Below are positions 28,291 to 38,007 of a stretch of 64,000 nucleotides of DNA, piece by piece. Each line of letters begins with the position of its first letter. The first letter of the stretch is position 1. Both the position numbers and the translations under genes were made by a program. The stretch is from Streptomyces violaceusniger (lineage in GTDB: Bacteria; Actinomycetota; Actinomycetes; Streptomycetales; Streptomycetaceae). The notes beneath the pieces are model-generated. The model saw nothing but the letters and a program-made list of their open reading frames with translations, ran no database searches and was not told where the DNA came from. Location of the stretch: the NCBI GenBank assembly GCA_005405945.1, contig BJHW01000001.1, positions 1,860,001 to 1,924,000 on the forward strand, read 5' to 3'.

Positions 28291-28830
28291 ATGAGCGAGC
28301 CCAGGACCTCGACATCCCCCCGCATGCTCGGCATCTACCTCAACGATCACCTGGCCGGAGCGACGGCCGGAGTGGAGCTGGCCCGCCGGACGGCCCGCGA
28401 GCACCGGCAGTCGCCCCTCGGCGGCGACCTGGAGGACGTCGCGGCGCAGATCACGGAGGACCGCGAGGCGCTCCTGACCGTCATGGCCGACCTCGAGGTG
28501 CCCGTCCGCCGCTACAAGGTCTACGGGGGCTGGCTGGGCGAGAAGGCCGGGCGGCTGAAGCCCAACGGCCGGCTGCGGCGCCGCTCCGGGCTCAGCACGG
28601 TCCTGGAGCTGGAGTCGCTGCGGATCGGAGTGGAGGGCAAGGCGCTGCTGTGGCACGGGCTGCTGACAGCCGCCGACGAGGACCCCCGGCTGGACCCCGA
28701 TCGGCTCACCGAGCTGCTGAACCGGGCGCGGCGGCAGCGCGCGACGCTGAGGTCGCTGCACGAGGCCGCGACCGCCACGATGTTCGGCCCCCGCCGGACG
28801 GAGCCGCGGGAGGCGGTGGTCGGAACATGA
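28291..28830 (+). CDS. Unknown-family helical protein, paralogue of the gene at 59068
   Basis: 179 residues, intact, all alpha-helical in appearance. Not recognised by name, but clearly homologous to the gene at 59068: both share GIYLNDHLAGATAGVELARR near the start, a central PVRR, and a strongly conserved LESLRIGVEGKALLWHGLL. The pattern of spaced His, Asp and Glu on helices resembles four-helix-bundle proteins. ATG 28291 is spaced well from AAAGGA. Its stop overlaps the start of the metallo-beta-lactamase-fold gene (ATGA), so the two are coupled. Confidence 0.75.
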   Translation: MSEPRTSTSPRMLGIYLNDHLAGATAGVELARRTAREHRQSPLGGDLEDVAAQITEDREALLTVMADLEVPVRRYKVYGGWLGEKAGRLKPNGRLRRRSGLSTVLELESLRIGVEGKALLWHGLLTAADEDPRLDPDRLTELLNRARRQRATLRSLHEAATATMFGPRRTEPREAVVGT

Positions 28831-29692
28831 CTCCTCCCACGCCTCCCGCCCCTCCCTCTTCTCCCCCGGACGGCGCCGCCGAGTTCCTCTTCGTCGGCAA
28901 CGCCACGCTCCTCATCCGCTACGGCAGGCTGACGCTGCTCACCGATCCCAACTTCCTGCACCGGGGCCAGTACGCCTATCTGGGCAAGGGGCTGATGTCC
29001 CGGCGGCTGACCGAGCCCGCGCCGGCCGTCTCGGAGATCCCGTCCGACCTGGACGCCGTGGTGCTCTCGCATCTGCACGGCGACCACTGGGACCGGGTGG
29101 CGCGCCGACGGCTGGACCGCTCGCTGCCCATCATCACCACCCCGCACGCCTCCCGGCGGCTTCAGGGCATCCATGGGTTCAGCCGGGCGACCGGGCTGCC
29201 CACCTGGCACGATCACGTCCTGGTGAACGACCGCAGCCAGGTCCGGATCACCGCACTGCCCGGCAGACACGCCCCGGCCGTTGGCAGCGGCTGTTGCCGC
29301 CGGTGATGGGGAGCCTGCTGGACTTCGGCGCGCCCGGGGAGCCTCCTCGGCTGCGGGTGTACATCACCGGCGACACGCTGATGTTCCCGGGCGTCCATGA
29401 GATCGCCCGGCGCTATCCGGATGTGCATCTGGCGGTGGTCCACCTGGGCGGCACCCGGCTTCCGGGCGGGCTCATCGTGACCATGGACGCGCTCCAGGGG
29501 GCCGGTCTGGTCAAGGCCGTACGGCCGGAGCGGGTGCTGCCGGTGCACTACGACGACTACGCCGCCTTCAGCTCCCCGCTCTCCGCCTTCCTGGAGGAGG
29601 CCCGGGACCCGGACTTCCCGTCCGAGGTGGTCCACTGCCCCCGTGGGGAGCGCGTCACCGTGAACGCGCAGGGGGTGCTCCGGGCGCCGTGA
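28827..29692 (+). CDS. Metallo-beta-lactamase-fold hydrolase, UlaG-like (apparent frameshift)
   Basis: About 288 residues after one added base near nt 29278. Shows ATLLIRYGRLTLLTDPNFLH near residue 20, the metal motif LSHLHGDHWD (HxHxDH, about residue 76), and in the second frame ITGDTLMF and LPVHYDDY, the remaining metal ligands. This is the UlaG/RomA-like branch of cytosolic metal hydrolases. Coupled by ATGA to the upstream unknown-family gene. The length remainder fits a single lost base. Confidence 0.8.
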
Positions 29693-29760
29693 CAGCCTCC
29701 GGTGCTCCGGGCGTGCCGTGACGGCCGCCCGTAGTGGACTGGTGGACTGGACTGGCGCCG

Positions 29761-30302
29761 TCAGGCCGCGCTGGTGGGCGTCTGGTCGTCGCTGCGCAGC
29801 AGCCGCAGACGTTCCAGCAGCTGGGGACGGTGCAGCTCCACGACGCACGCCACCAGGTCCGGATGGCGCATCAGCGGCGCGGCCTGCCAGTCGTGCGTGT
29901 CGGGCTCGGTGAGCCGCCGGAATTCCCTGGGGGACCCGGCGGCTTGCTCACAGTCGGCGAGCGCCGCCACGGCCTCGGACGCCAGGGTGGAGCAGGTGAG
30001 CAGGGCCGCCGCCCAGCTCGCGACGACCTCGTCCACCCAGGTGCGCCAGACGCCGTCGGGCCGCGGATCTCGTACGGCTCCGCGTCCACGAGCCAGTCCA
30101 GCCGGTAGGAGCCGCCCGGTCCGGCCATGGTCACCAGTGCGGCGTCGGTGGTGGTCGGGTAGCGCAGCCACGCGGCGACGGTCACGGCCTGTCGCGCCTG
30201 CGCCTCCGCGAGCGCCGCGTTCATCGCGCCGTCGGCCGCCGGATAGGCCCTGATCAGCCACTGGGTGGTCGCCGCTATGACGGATGACAGGTCCAGGCAC
30301 AA
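29761..30302 (-). CDS. Hypothetical protein (apparent frameshift)
   Basis: About 180 residues after one added base near nt 30060. The N-terminus is IAATTQWLIRAYPAADGAMN and the second frame gives a helical C-terminus (WVDEVVASWAAALLTCSTLA; DLVACVVELHRPQLLERLRL). A TTG start at 30302 is likely, since GAGGAG lies 9 bp upstream. No family recognised. It converges with the metallo-beta-lactamase-fold gene and diverges from the glycosyltransferase pair. Confidence 0.6.
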
Positions 30303-30497
30303 ACGAAGCCGCTCCTCTTACGCGATAGCTGTCAGCACCGTACCCCTGGGACGGCGGTGTCGAACATGACTTAGGTCACTCTCAACGGCGGCGCGGCGGT
30401 CTGGACGGCCGGGCACGCATCGCATATACGGCCCGGCCAAGAGGCCCGGCGCGTCGGCGTACCGCATAGCGGCCGGGGCGCCGGGTACCTGGTGGCC

Positions 30498-31418
30498 ATG
30501 AACGCGCCAGGCCCCGCCGTCGGTGTGGTCGTCGCCACCCGCGACCGCGCCGAAAGACTCGCCACCGCCCTGGAACACCTCACCGCCCTGCCGGAGCGGC
30601 CACCGGTCGTGGTCGTGGACAACGGCTCGACGGACCACACCAGGGCCATGGTGGCCGAGCGCTTTCCCCAGGTGCGGGTCCTGGCGCACGAGGCCAACCG
30701 CGGCGCGCTGGCCCGCAACGACGGCGTACGCGCCATCGGCACACCCTATGTGGCCTTCAGCGACGACGACTCCTGGTGGCGGCCCGGCGCCCTGGCGCGG
30801 GCCGCCGCCCTGCTGAACGGCCATCCGCGGCTGGGGCTGCTGGCGGCCCAGGTGCGGGTCGGCCCGGAGGAGCGCCCCGATCCGCTCAACGCCACGCTGG
30901 CCGCCTCCCCCGCCGGGCGGGCCGGGGACCTGCCCGGCCCGGAGGTGTTCGGCTTCCTCGCCTGCGGGGCCGTGGTGCGCCGTGGCGCCTTCCTGGAGGC
31001 GGGCGGCTTCCACCCGCTGATCTTCTTCGGCGGCGAGGAGACGCTGCTCGCCTATGACCTCGCCGCGATGGGCTGGGGCGTCTCGTACTGCCCCGAGGTG
31101 GTCGCCCACCACCACCCGGCCCCCTCGCCGAGCAAGGAGCGCACCGCCGTGATGCGGCGCAACGAGCTGATCGGCTGCTGGCTGCGCCGACCGCTGCCGC
31201 TCGCCGCCCGGCGGACCGCCGGGCTGCTCACCGAGGCCGGGCGGGACCCGGTGGCGCGGACCGCGCTGCGCGGTCTGCTCGCCCGGCTGCCGGCCGCGCT
31301 GTGGCAGCGCCGGCCGCTGCCGCCGTGGATCGAGGAGGCCGCCCGGCGCGTGGACGGGCAGCGGTCGGACGACGAACCCCGCTTGGAGGAGAGGCAGGCC
31401 GTCACCCATGACCGATGA
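30498..31418 (+). CDS. GT2-family glycosyltransferase
   Basis: 306 residues, intact. GT-A fold: VGVVVATRDRAERLATALEH, VVVDNGSTDHT (nucleotide site), and AFSDDDSWW (DxD-type metal motif) at about residue 94. The acceptor side has GFLACGAVVRRGAFLEAGGF and FFGGEETLLAYDLAAMGWGV (ED-like catalytic loop). No membrane helices. Overlaps the next gene, a paralogue, by 11 bp. These two plus strand genes converge on the minus strand heptose/glycan operon and probably work on the same polymer. Confidence 0.88.
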   Translation: MNAPGPAVGVVVATRDRAERLATALEHLTALPERPPVVVVDNGSTDHTRAMVAERFPQVRVLAHEANRGALARNDGVRAIGTPYVAFSDDDSWWRPGALARAAALLNGHPRLGLLAAQVRVGPEERPDPLNATLAASPAGRAGDLPGPEVFGFLACGAVVRRGAFLEAGGFHPLIFFGGEETLLAYDLAAMGWGVSYCPEVVAHHHPAPSPSKERTAVMRRNELIGCWLRRPLPLAARRTAGLLTEAGRDPVARTALRGLLARLPAALWQRRPLPPWIEEAARRVDGQRSDDEPRLEERQAVTHDR

Positions 31419-32382
31419 CCAGGACCATGGCCGGGACGAGGACCAGGACCAGGACCAGCGCCAGGGCAAGGGCCAGGGCGCGGGGGCCGCCGACGGCCGT
31501 ACGACGGTCGTCATCATCACCCGCGACCGGCGGGACGAGCTGCTGCATACCCTGGACCGGCTGGCCGAACTGCCCGAGCGGCCGCCCGTGATCGTCACCG
31601 ACAACGGCTCCACGGACGGCACCGCGGAGGCGGTGGCCCGGCTCCATCCGCAGGTGACGCTGTTGCGCCCCGGCCGCAACCTCGGCGCCGTGGGCCGGAA
31701 CGTGGCCGTACGGCAGGTGCGGACGCCCTACGTCGCCTTCTGCGACGACGACTCCTGGTGGGCGCCGGGGTCCCTCGCTGCGGCCTCGGACCTGCTGGAC
31801 CGCCATCCGGGGCTGGCGTCGGTGACGGCCCGGATCCTCGTCGAGCCCGAGGGCACCGAGGACCCCATCGTGGCGGAGCTGCGCTCCTCGCCGGTGCCGG
31901 GCCCGCGGTGGCTGCCGGGCCCGGCGCTGGGCTCCGTCCTCGCCGCGGCGACCTGCATGCGCACGGCCGCCTTCCGCTCGGTGGGCGGGTTCTCGCCCCG
32001 GCTGTGGCTCGGCGGCGAGGAGGAACTGCTCGCCGCCGACCTCGCGGCCCTCGGCTGGTGGCTGGTGTTCGCGCCCGGGCCGGTCATCCACCACGCGCCG
32101 TCGGACGCCCGCGACGCCACGGCCCGGCGGGTGCGCGGCCTGCGCAACACCCTGTGGTTCACCTGGCAGCGCCGCCCCCTGCCCGCCGCCGCCCGCCGCA
32201 CCCTCTTCCTGGCCCGCACGGTCCCCCGCGACCGGGCCAGCCTGAAGGCCTTCGCCCAGGCCCTGGCAGGCCTGCCCGGCACACTCGCGCACCGATCCGT
32301 GGTCCCGGCCCGGGTCGAGCGAGGGCTGCGCCTGCTGGACGAGACCCAGCGGGTGTCGATGGCGCGGCGCTATGTGGGGTGA
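31408..32382 (+). CDS. GT2-family glycosyltransferase, tandem paralogue
   Basis: 324 residues, intact. A 30-residue Asp/Gln/Gly-rich start (DEDQDQDQRQGKGQG, itself a short repeat) precedes the GT-A domain: VVIITRDRRDELLHTLDRLA, VTDNGSTDGT, AFCDDDSWW, LWLGGEEELLAADLAALGWW. It is collinear with the preceding gene and arose by tandem duplication. The C-terminal SVVPARVERGLRLLDETQRV is echoed by a decayed copy 300 bp downstream, suggesting the array once held a third member. Confidence 0.88.
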   Translation: MTDDQDHGRDEDQDQDQRQGKGQGAGAADGRTTVVIITRDRRDELLHTLDRLAELPERPPVIVTDNGSTDGTAEAVARLHPQVTLLRPGRNLGAVGRNVAVRQVRTPYVAFCDDDSWWAPGSLAAASDLLDRHPGLASVTARILVEPEGTEDPIVAELRSSPVPGPRWLPGPALGSVLAAATCMRTAAFRSVGGFSPRLWLGGEEELLAADLAALGWWLVFAPGPVIHHAPSDARDATARRVRGLRNTLWFTWQRRPLPAAARRTLFLARTVPRDRASLKAFAQALAGLPGTLAHRSVVPARVERGLRLLDETQRVSMARRYVG

Positions 32383-32586
32383 CCGTGGGGCCCGGGGGCA
32401 TAGGGGCCCGGACCGCGCGAGTGACGGTGGCGGATCGGGGCTGGCACCAGTAGCTGGCACCAGTAAGGGTCTGAGGACCTCCGAGGCCCGTGCCCACGCC
32501 GGTGACGCCGGGAGGCGGGTGTCCCGGCAACGGCGACGGTGTCGGAGCCGGTGGTGGGCTCGCGGCCGGCGGTCCGGTTTCGGCCC

Positions 32587-32660
32587 CCGCGCACCGGGCC
32601 GTGGTCCCCACCCGGATCGAGCGGGGGCTGCGGCTACTGCACGAGACCCAGCGGGTGTCC
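32587..32660 (+). pseudogene. Remnant of a third GT2 glycosyltransferase gene (C-terminal end)
   Basis: Translates to AHRAVVPTRIERGLRLLHET then QRVS, nearly the same as AHRSVVPARVERGLRLLDET at the end of the gene at 31408. Nucleotide similarity is also close over about 74 bp. The catalytic domain is absent upstream, so this is a leftover from deletion of a tandem copy. Confidence 0.7.
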
Positions 32661-32855
32661 CCCGTAAGGACAGCCCGACGAAGCCCGGGTCCGCGCCGGT
32701 GACGGCGGCGGCGCCGTGGCGGCGGGGCCCGTGGCGGTGGCGGGGCCCGTGGCGGTGTCACGGGCGCGGGCATCTGGCCGAGCGCCGCCCGCCGCTCGGT
32801 GAACGCCTTACGGGCGCGTGCACGGAGCCGGTGGTGGGTTCGTGGCCAGGGGACC

Positions 32856-32974
32856 AGGGTCCTTCTGACGGATCTCCGTGGAGGAAGGAGCACCCGCCGC
32901 GCGGCGGCCGAAGACCGCAGCCGGGGCGTGCTCTCGGCGTGCGCGACGCCGCGGAGATCCGTCAGAAGGACCCT
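32856..32974. repeat. 119-bp element bounded by perfect 23-bp inverted repeats
   Basis: Arms 32856-32878 and 32952-32974 are exact reverse complements, around 73 bp. It could be a very stable bidirectional terminator between converging operons, or a miniature inverted-repeat element. No clear target-site duplication flanks it and there is no T run. Confidence 0.75.
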
Positions 32975-32987
32975 ATTAGGCGCGGGG

Positions 32988-34405
32988 TCAGCCTTCGGCG
33001 CCGGTGAGTGTGGACCGCGCGGGGCGGGGGGCGGGCTCTGGGAGCCGGGTGAGGGCCTCCAGGACCTCCGGCACCGTGATCCGCAACAGGCGCTCGTCCG
33101 GGATGTTTCCGTGGGCGTCACCCGGGCGCGCTGCGTCGTCGTCCGGGTGCCAGAGCGCCCGGTGGAGCGGGCCGGGCGGCGGGCCCCACAGCCGGGGGCC
33201 ACCGGGCCGAAGAGGACGACGGACGGTGTGCCCACGGCGGTCGCCAGATGCGCCAGCCCTGTGTCGCCGACGACCACCGCTCGCGCCTGGGCGACCAGGG
33301 CGGCCAGTTCGGCGAACGGCGGGTCGGTGTCGCCGCCCAGCACGGCCGACCCGGGCAGCCCGGCGCGCCGCGCCACGTCATGGGCCAGCCCGGCCTCCCC
33401 GGCGCCGGCGGTGATGACGACCCGGTGGCCGGCGGCGCGCAGCGCGGCGCCCACGGCCGCGAACCGCGCGGCCGGCCACCGGCGCGCCGCCGCGTCCGCG
33501 CCGGGGTGGATCACCACGGCGCCCGGCGCGGGCGAGGGGCGCTCGGGTGCGGGGATGCGCACGTCCTGGGGGTCGGCAGGGATGCCGTACCAGGAGAGCA
33601 GACGGCACCAGCGGTCCCGCTCGTGCTCGTCCTCGCGCCACGGTGGCCCGGCGGTACGCGCCGGGGGGTGGGCGTAGGCCAGCAGCCGGGCCGGGCGCAG
33701 CCGGGACAGCGGGCGATGGCTGGGCGGGCCGTTGCCGTGAAGGTCCACCGCGACATCGGGCGGCGGCCCGCTCCAGTCGATCCGCCCGGGGACGCCCCGG
33801 CCGGGGGCCGAGGCGGGGATCACCCGGTCGACGGCACCCGTGGCGGCCGCGGCATGGGCCTGCCGTGCGGGCGCGGCGAGCAGCAGTTCGTGGTCGGGAT
33901 GGGCCCGCCGCAGCGCGCGCAGGGCGGGCACGGCGGTGAGCAGATCGCCAAGCCCGAGGGCACGCAGAACCAGGAGCCGCGGGCGGTCGCCGGTGGAGCG
34001 GCCGGAACTGCCGGGGCTACTGGCGGCATGGCGGCCGGAACTACCAGCAGCGGGGCGGCTGGGGCTACCGACGGCAGAGCGGCCGGGACTGCCGACGGCA
34101 GAGCGGCCAGGGCCGCCGACGGCAGAGCTACCGGAACCGCCGGGGCCACCGGCGGCATGGCGACCGGAACGGCCGACGGCAAGGCGGCCGGAACTGCCAG
34201 CGGCCAGGTGGCCAGAACTGCCGGTGGCAGGGCTACCGGAGCTGCCATTGGCGGAGCGGTCGGGGCCGCCGGCGGCCGGGCGGCCGGGGCCGTCGACGGC
34301 GGGGCCACCGGAGCCACCGGCGGCAGAGCTGCGGGGGCTACCAGCGACCGGGCGGTCGGCGAACGGGGGGCGGTCGGGGCTGTCGATGGCGGGGCGGTCG
34401 GTCAT
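32988..34405 (-). CDS. GT9 heptosyltransferase-like protein with repeat-rich N-terminus (apparent frameshift)
   Basis: About 472 residues after one added base near nt 33190. ATG 34405 overlaps the HldE stop (ATGA). Residues 10-140 are degenerate 10-12-residue Gly/Ser/Ala/Arg repeats (SAVGGPGRSAVGSPGRSAVG). The GT9 domain then begins at RPRLLVLRALGLGDLLTAVP, with AVDLHGNGPPSHRPLSRLRP, VIHPGADAAARRWPAARFAA and VVVGDTGLAHLATAVGTPSV (nucleotide-sugar site). GT9 enzymes transfer heptose from ADP-heptose, matching the upstream HldE, isomerase and phosphatase genes. The long repeat leader is not part of the family. Confidence 0.82.
34000..34370. repeat. Degenerate in-frame repeats in the GT9 leader
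   Basis: Units built on GACGGCAGAGCGGCCGG-like sequence (plus strand) recur over about 350 bp. They keep the frame of the gene and encode the Gly/Ser/Ala/Arg-rich leader. Confidence 0.65.
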
Positions 34406-35839
34406 CGGTGGGGGTGGAGGGGGGAGGTATGGGGGCCCAGGGCGGCTCGGCGGGCCAGTTCGGTCGTGGAGCGGCCGTCCAGGTAGGGCAGGACGAGGGC
34501 ACGGCCGCCCCAGTCGCGCAGTACGGCGGTCTCGGGCAGGGCGTCCGCGCTGTAGTCGCCGCCCTTGACCCACACATCGGGGCGCAGCTGCCGCAGCAGC
34601 GGTTCGGGGGTGTCCTCGTCGAAGACGGCGACGGCGTCCACACAGCCGAGTCCGGACAGGACGCGGATCCGGTCGGCCACCGGGTTGATGGGCCTGCCCG
34701 GCCCCTTGAGGCGGCCCACGGAGGCGTCGGAGTTGACGCAGACGATGAGGCAGTCGCCGATGCGGCGGGCGTTCTGCAGCAGCCCGACGTGGCCGGCGTG
34801 CAGCAGGTCGAAGCAGCCGCCGGTGGCGACCACCGTGCCGCCGCGGGCGCGGACCGCCTCGGCCAGGGCGTGGGCGTCGGCGGGGCGGCGGGGCTCGGTT
34901 GGATGGGGCCCGGGCCCGCCCGGCAGCTCCCACAGAGCGGGGTTCCCGGCGCCGCCCGCCGTGACGAACCCCGCCGCCTCGGCGACGGCGAGCTGCACCG
35001 CCTCCTCCGGGAGCGCCCCGTCGGCCAGCGCCCCGGCCGCGGTGGCGGCGAAGCAGTCGCCGGCCCCGCAGGGGTCGCCCTGGGCCCGGTGGGGCGCGGG
35101 CACGTACATGGGGTTCTCGCTGTGCGGGAGGGCCAGGACGGCACCGCGTTCCCGAGGGTCACGGCGACCGCCGCGGCCCGCCAGCGCTCGGCGAGCCGGG
35201 CACCCCGACCGCCGTGCGCATGCAGCGAGTCCGCGTCGCCGGACAGGGCGTGGCGGGCCGAGCCGAGCAGGGAGCGGGCCTCGGCGGCGCTGGGCGTGGC
35301 GAGCCGTGCGCCGGGCACGGGCTGCTCACCGCGCGGATGCGGATCCCACACCAGGGGCACCCGGCGGGCGGCGGCGCCCAGTTGCTGCCGCAGCGCGGCG
35401 GCCGTGCCGCGACCGTAGTCGGCCACCAGCACGGCGCGGGCGTCCCGGAGCGCGGCGAGGGCGTCCGGGCCGGGGATCCCGGGGACGCCGCCGCCGCGGT
35501 CGACCCGGACCAGCGGGCGGCCCCCGGCGCGGATGCGGGTCTTGACCGGCAGGGTGCCGTCCAGCGGCAGCTCCACCAGCCGCACGCCCGGGTCAGCGCG
35601 TTCCGTACGGTCTGGCTCGCGGTGTCGTCGCCCAGCGCCGTGACCAGGACGACCTCGCGGCCCTGGCGCGCGGCGAGCATGGCGGCGAGTCCCGCTCCCC
35701 CGGGGCGGCTCCGGTCCACATCCACATCGACGACGGGTGCCGGTGCGTCCGGCGCCAGGCGGGTCGCCTCGCCGTCGATGTCCTGGTCCAGCAGGACGTC
35801 TCCGACGATGACGAGCGGTCGCGGGGCGGCGGCGGTCAT
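34402..35839 (-). CDS. hldE: HldE-like heptose kinase / nucleotidyltransferase (two apparent frameshifts)
   Basis: About 479 residues after adding bases near nt 35590 and 35140; the length remainder of 1 fits two losses. ATG 35839 follows GGAGGTGAGAGC. The N-terminal PfkB-type kinase (VIVGDVLLDQDIDGEATRLA; RPGGAGLAAMLAARQ; GDPCGAGDCFAATAAGALAD with the GAGD catalytic motif) would phosphorylate heptose-7-phosphate at C1. The C-terminal nucleotidyltransferase (VVATGGCFDLLHAGHVGLLQ; GPGRPINPVADRIRVLSGLG; VWVKGGDY) would add AMP. Such fusions make ADP-heptose. Coupled to the following GT9 gene. Confidence 0.85.
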
Positions 35840-35889
35840 GCTCTCACCTCCGATCAGGGGGCGGATGTCGCTGGAAGTGACCCTCAGCG

Positions 35890-36020
35890 GCTCTCTTGGT
35901 TCTCTTGGCTCTCTCAGCTCTCTTGGCTCGCCTGGCTCCCTCGGCTCTCCTGGCCCCCATGGCCCTGGCCCTGGCCCTCACGCCCTCAACGGCCCTCAAC
36001 GGCCCTCAACGGCCCTCATA
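35890..36020. repeat. Two short-period repeat blocks after the isomerase gene
   Basis: Degenerate TCTCTTGGCT units at about 35890-35955 and four GGCCCTCAAC units at 35981-36020; the last reaches into the isomerase stop codon. This block is the only sizeable gap inside the glycan operon. Confidence 0.8.
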
Positions 36021-36770
36021 GGGACCGATACGGCGTCACCATCCCGTCCACCGACACGGCCCCGTCCACCACCCCGATCTCGTGGTCGAAGCTCTCGCAC
36101 AGCAGATGCAGGGCGACCAGATGCGCCTCCTGGACGGTCGCGGTGGAGCCGGAGCCGATGCACAGGGCCTCGTCGGCGCGGAAGGCCAGCGGGTTGGGGT
36201 GGGGGCCGGTCATGGCCCAGACGGACAGTCCGGCGGCCCGGCCGGTGTCGGCGGCGGCCAGCAGGTTGGGGCTGCGTCCGGAGGTGGACATCAGCATCAG
36301 CACATCGCCGGGCCTGCCGTGCGCGGCCACTTGGCGGGCGTACAGCTCCTCGAAGCCGTAGTCGTTGCCGATGGCGGTGACGGCGGAGGTGTCGGCGTGC
36401 AGGGCGATGGCCGAGTAGGCGGACCGCTCCCGCTGGTAGCGCCCGACGAGTTCGGCGGTGAGGTGCTGGGCCTGGGCGGCGCTGCCGCCGTTGCCCGCGG
36501 CCAGCAGCCGACCGCCGACGGGGAGGGCGGCGGCGAGGTGGCGGCCCCACTCGGCCACCTGTTCCAGGCCGTGGTCGCGCAGGGCCGCCAGCGCGTCCTG
36601 GAGCGACTGGCAGTGGGCGTGGGCGGCGCGCAGCGGGTCGGCCGTGGCCTTTCCCGCGCGCCCGTATCCGGACGTGGGCCCGTATCCGGACGGGGCCGGA
36701 CGACGGGCGCGGGGGCCGGTGCCCGCTTCCCAGGGCAGGGGCGGGACTGGGGACGATCGCGGGTGCTCAT
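36016..36770 (-). CDS. gmhA: Phosphoheptose isomerase-like SIS protein (apparent frameshift)
   Basis: About 251 residues after one added base near nt 36655. ATG 36770 overlaps the stop of the GT4 gene (ATGA). An N-terminal Arg/Pro-rich leader of about 40 residues comes before helix [20 protein letters not shown]. The SIS domain has the GmhA signature [40 protein letters not shown], and [17 protein letters not shown], and the conserved [17 protein letters not shown] helix. It converts sedoheptulose-7-phosphate to heptose-7-phosphate, the first step for the HldE enzyme encoded next. Confidence 0.85.
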
Positions 36771-38007
36771 GCCGCCTCCGTAACGGGTGCCGGGTGCGGG
36801 GTCAGGACATCGTGGTAGGCGGCCTCGGTGGCGGCGGCCACCCGGTCCCAGCTGTAGCGGGTCAGCACCCGCCGGCGGCCCGCCTCGCCGCAGGCCGCGC
36901 GCGCCGCGGGGCAGGCGAGGAGCGCGGCGACGGCCTCGGCGAGGGCGACCGGGTCGCGGGGCGGGACCAGCCGGCCGGTGCCGGGGTCGGCCACGGTGTC
37001 GCGCTGTCCGCCGACGGCGGAGGCCACGACGGGTGTTCCGCAGCTCATGGCCTCCAGGGGACGATCCCGAAGGGCTCGTAGTCGGCGGGGCACAGCACGA
37101 GGTCGGCGGCGCGCAGCAGTTCGGGCATCCGCTCCGGCGGCAGCCCGCCGGTGAGCCGGACCCGGTCGGCGACGCCGAGGCGGTCGGCGAGCCGCCGCAG
37201 CCGCCGCGCCTCGGGGTCGTCACTCAGCTGGGCGGACGGCGGCCCTCCGGCGATGACGAGTTCGGCGTCCGGCAGCAGGGTGAGCGCGGCGATGGAGACG
37301 GCGGCCCCCTTGCGCGGTACGAGCCGTCCGATTTGGGCGAGCAGGGCCCGGCGGGCCGGGCGGGCGCGGCGGGCCCGGCGGGGGTGAACAGCCGCGGGTC
37401 GACTCCGCAGGGCACGACGGTGATCCGCTCCGGGTCCAGCCCCATGGCGGTCAGTTCGCCGACCTCGTCGCGGCAGGTGGCCACGATCCGGTCGCAGCGC
37501 TCGCCGACGGCCGTCTCCCAGGGGATGCGGTCGGCGGGGCTGGGGTCGGCGTCCTTCTGGTGGCGCCGCTTGACGGAGCCGAGCGCGTGGTAGGTGTGCG
37601 CGAGCGGCAGTCCGAGGGCGCGGGTGGCCTGGAGCGAGGCGACGCCGGACATCCAGAAGTGGGAGTGGACCAGATCGGGTGGCGCGCCCCGCCATTCGCT
37701 TTCCAGATACGCGCCGAACCGCCGCATGTAGGGCAGGAGGTCGTCCTTGGGCAGCCGCCGGGCGGGGCCCGCGGGACGTGCCGGACCTCGACTCCCGGGT
37801 GGGGGCGGACGGTCACGGGCAGGTGGGGGCGTCGCGGCGAGTGTAGACGCGGACGCGATGGCCGCGGTCGGCGAGGGCCGCGGCGAGCCGGGCGACGTGG
37901 ACGTTCTGGCCGCCGGCGTCCACCCCGCCGAGCACGGCGAGCGGGCTGGCGTGCTCCGAGACGAGTGCGATGTCCAGGTGCTCGGGCGGTCCGTGGCGCG
38001 GAATCAT
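36767..38007 (-). CDS. GT4-family glycosyltransferase (four apparent frameshifts)
   Basis: About 414 residues after four single-base repairs (near nt 37820, 37770, 37380 and 37055); each moves the frame the same way. ATG 38007 overlaps the previous stop and follows GGAGGAGG. N-terminal domain: [40 protein letters not shown] (donor-binding Gly loop), [21 protein letters not shown]-terminal domain: [20 protein letters not shown], and [20 protein letters not shown] (EX7E-type motif). Sucrose-phosphate-synthase-like GT-B member. Four breaks in one gene make this the worst affected. Confidence 0.8.

Larger units (their letters stand above)
32383..32987. other. 605-bp gene-free region between converging glycosyltransferase genes
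   Basis: Holds the remnant of a third GT2 gene, GGCGGGGCCCGTGGCGGT-type short repeats at about 32710-32760, and a long inverted repeat at 32856-32974. No complete reading frame with a credible start is visible on either strand. Confidence 0.6.

Noticed and set aside
32490..32702. A 70-codon plus-strand gene around the GT2 remnant
   Set aside because: Only its middle matches anything, and that is the tail of a glycosyltransferase; the rest is low-complexity sequence.
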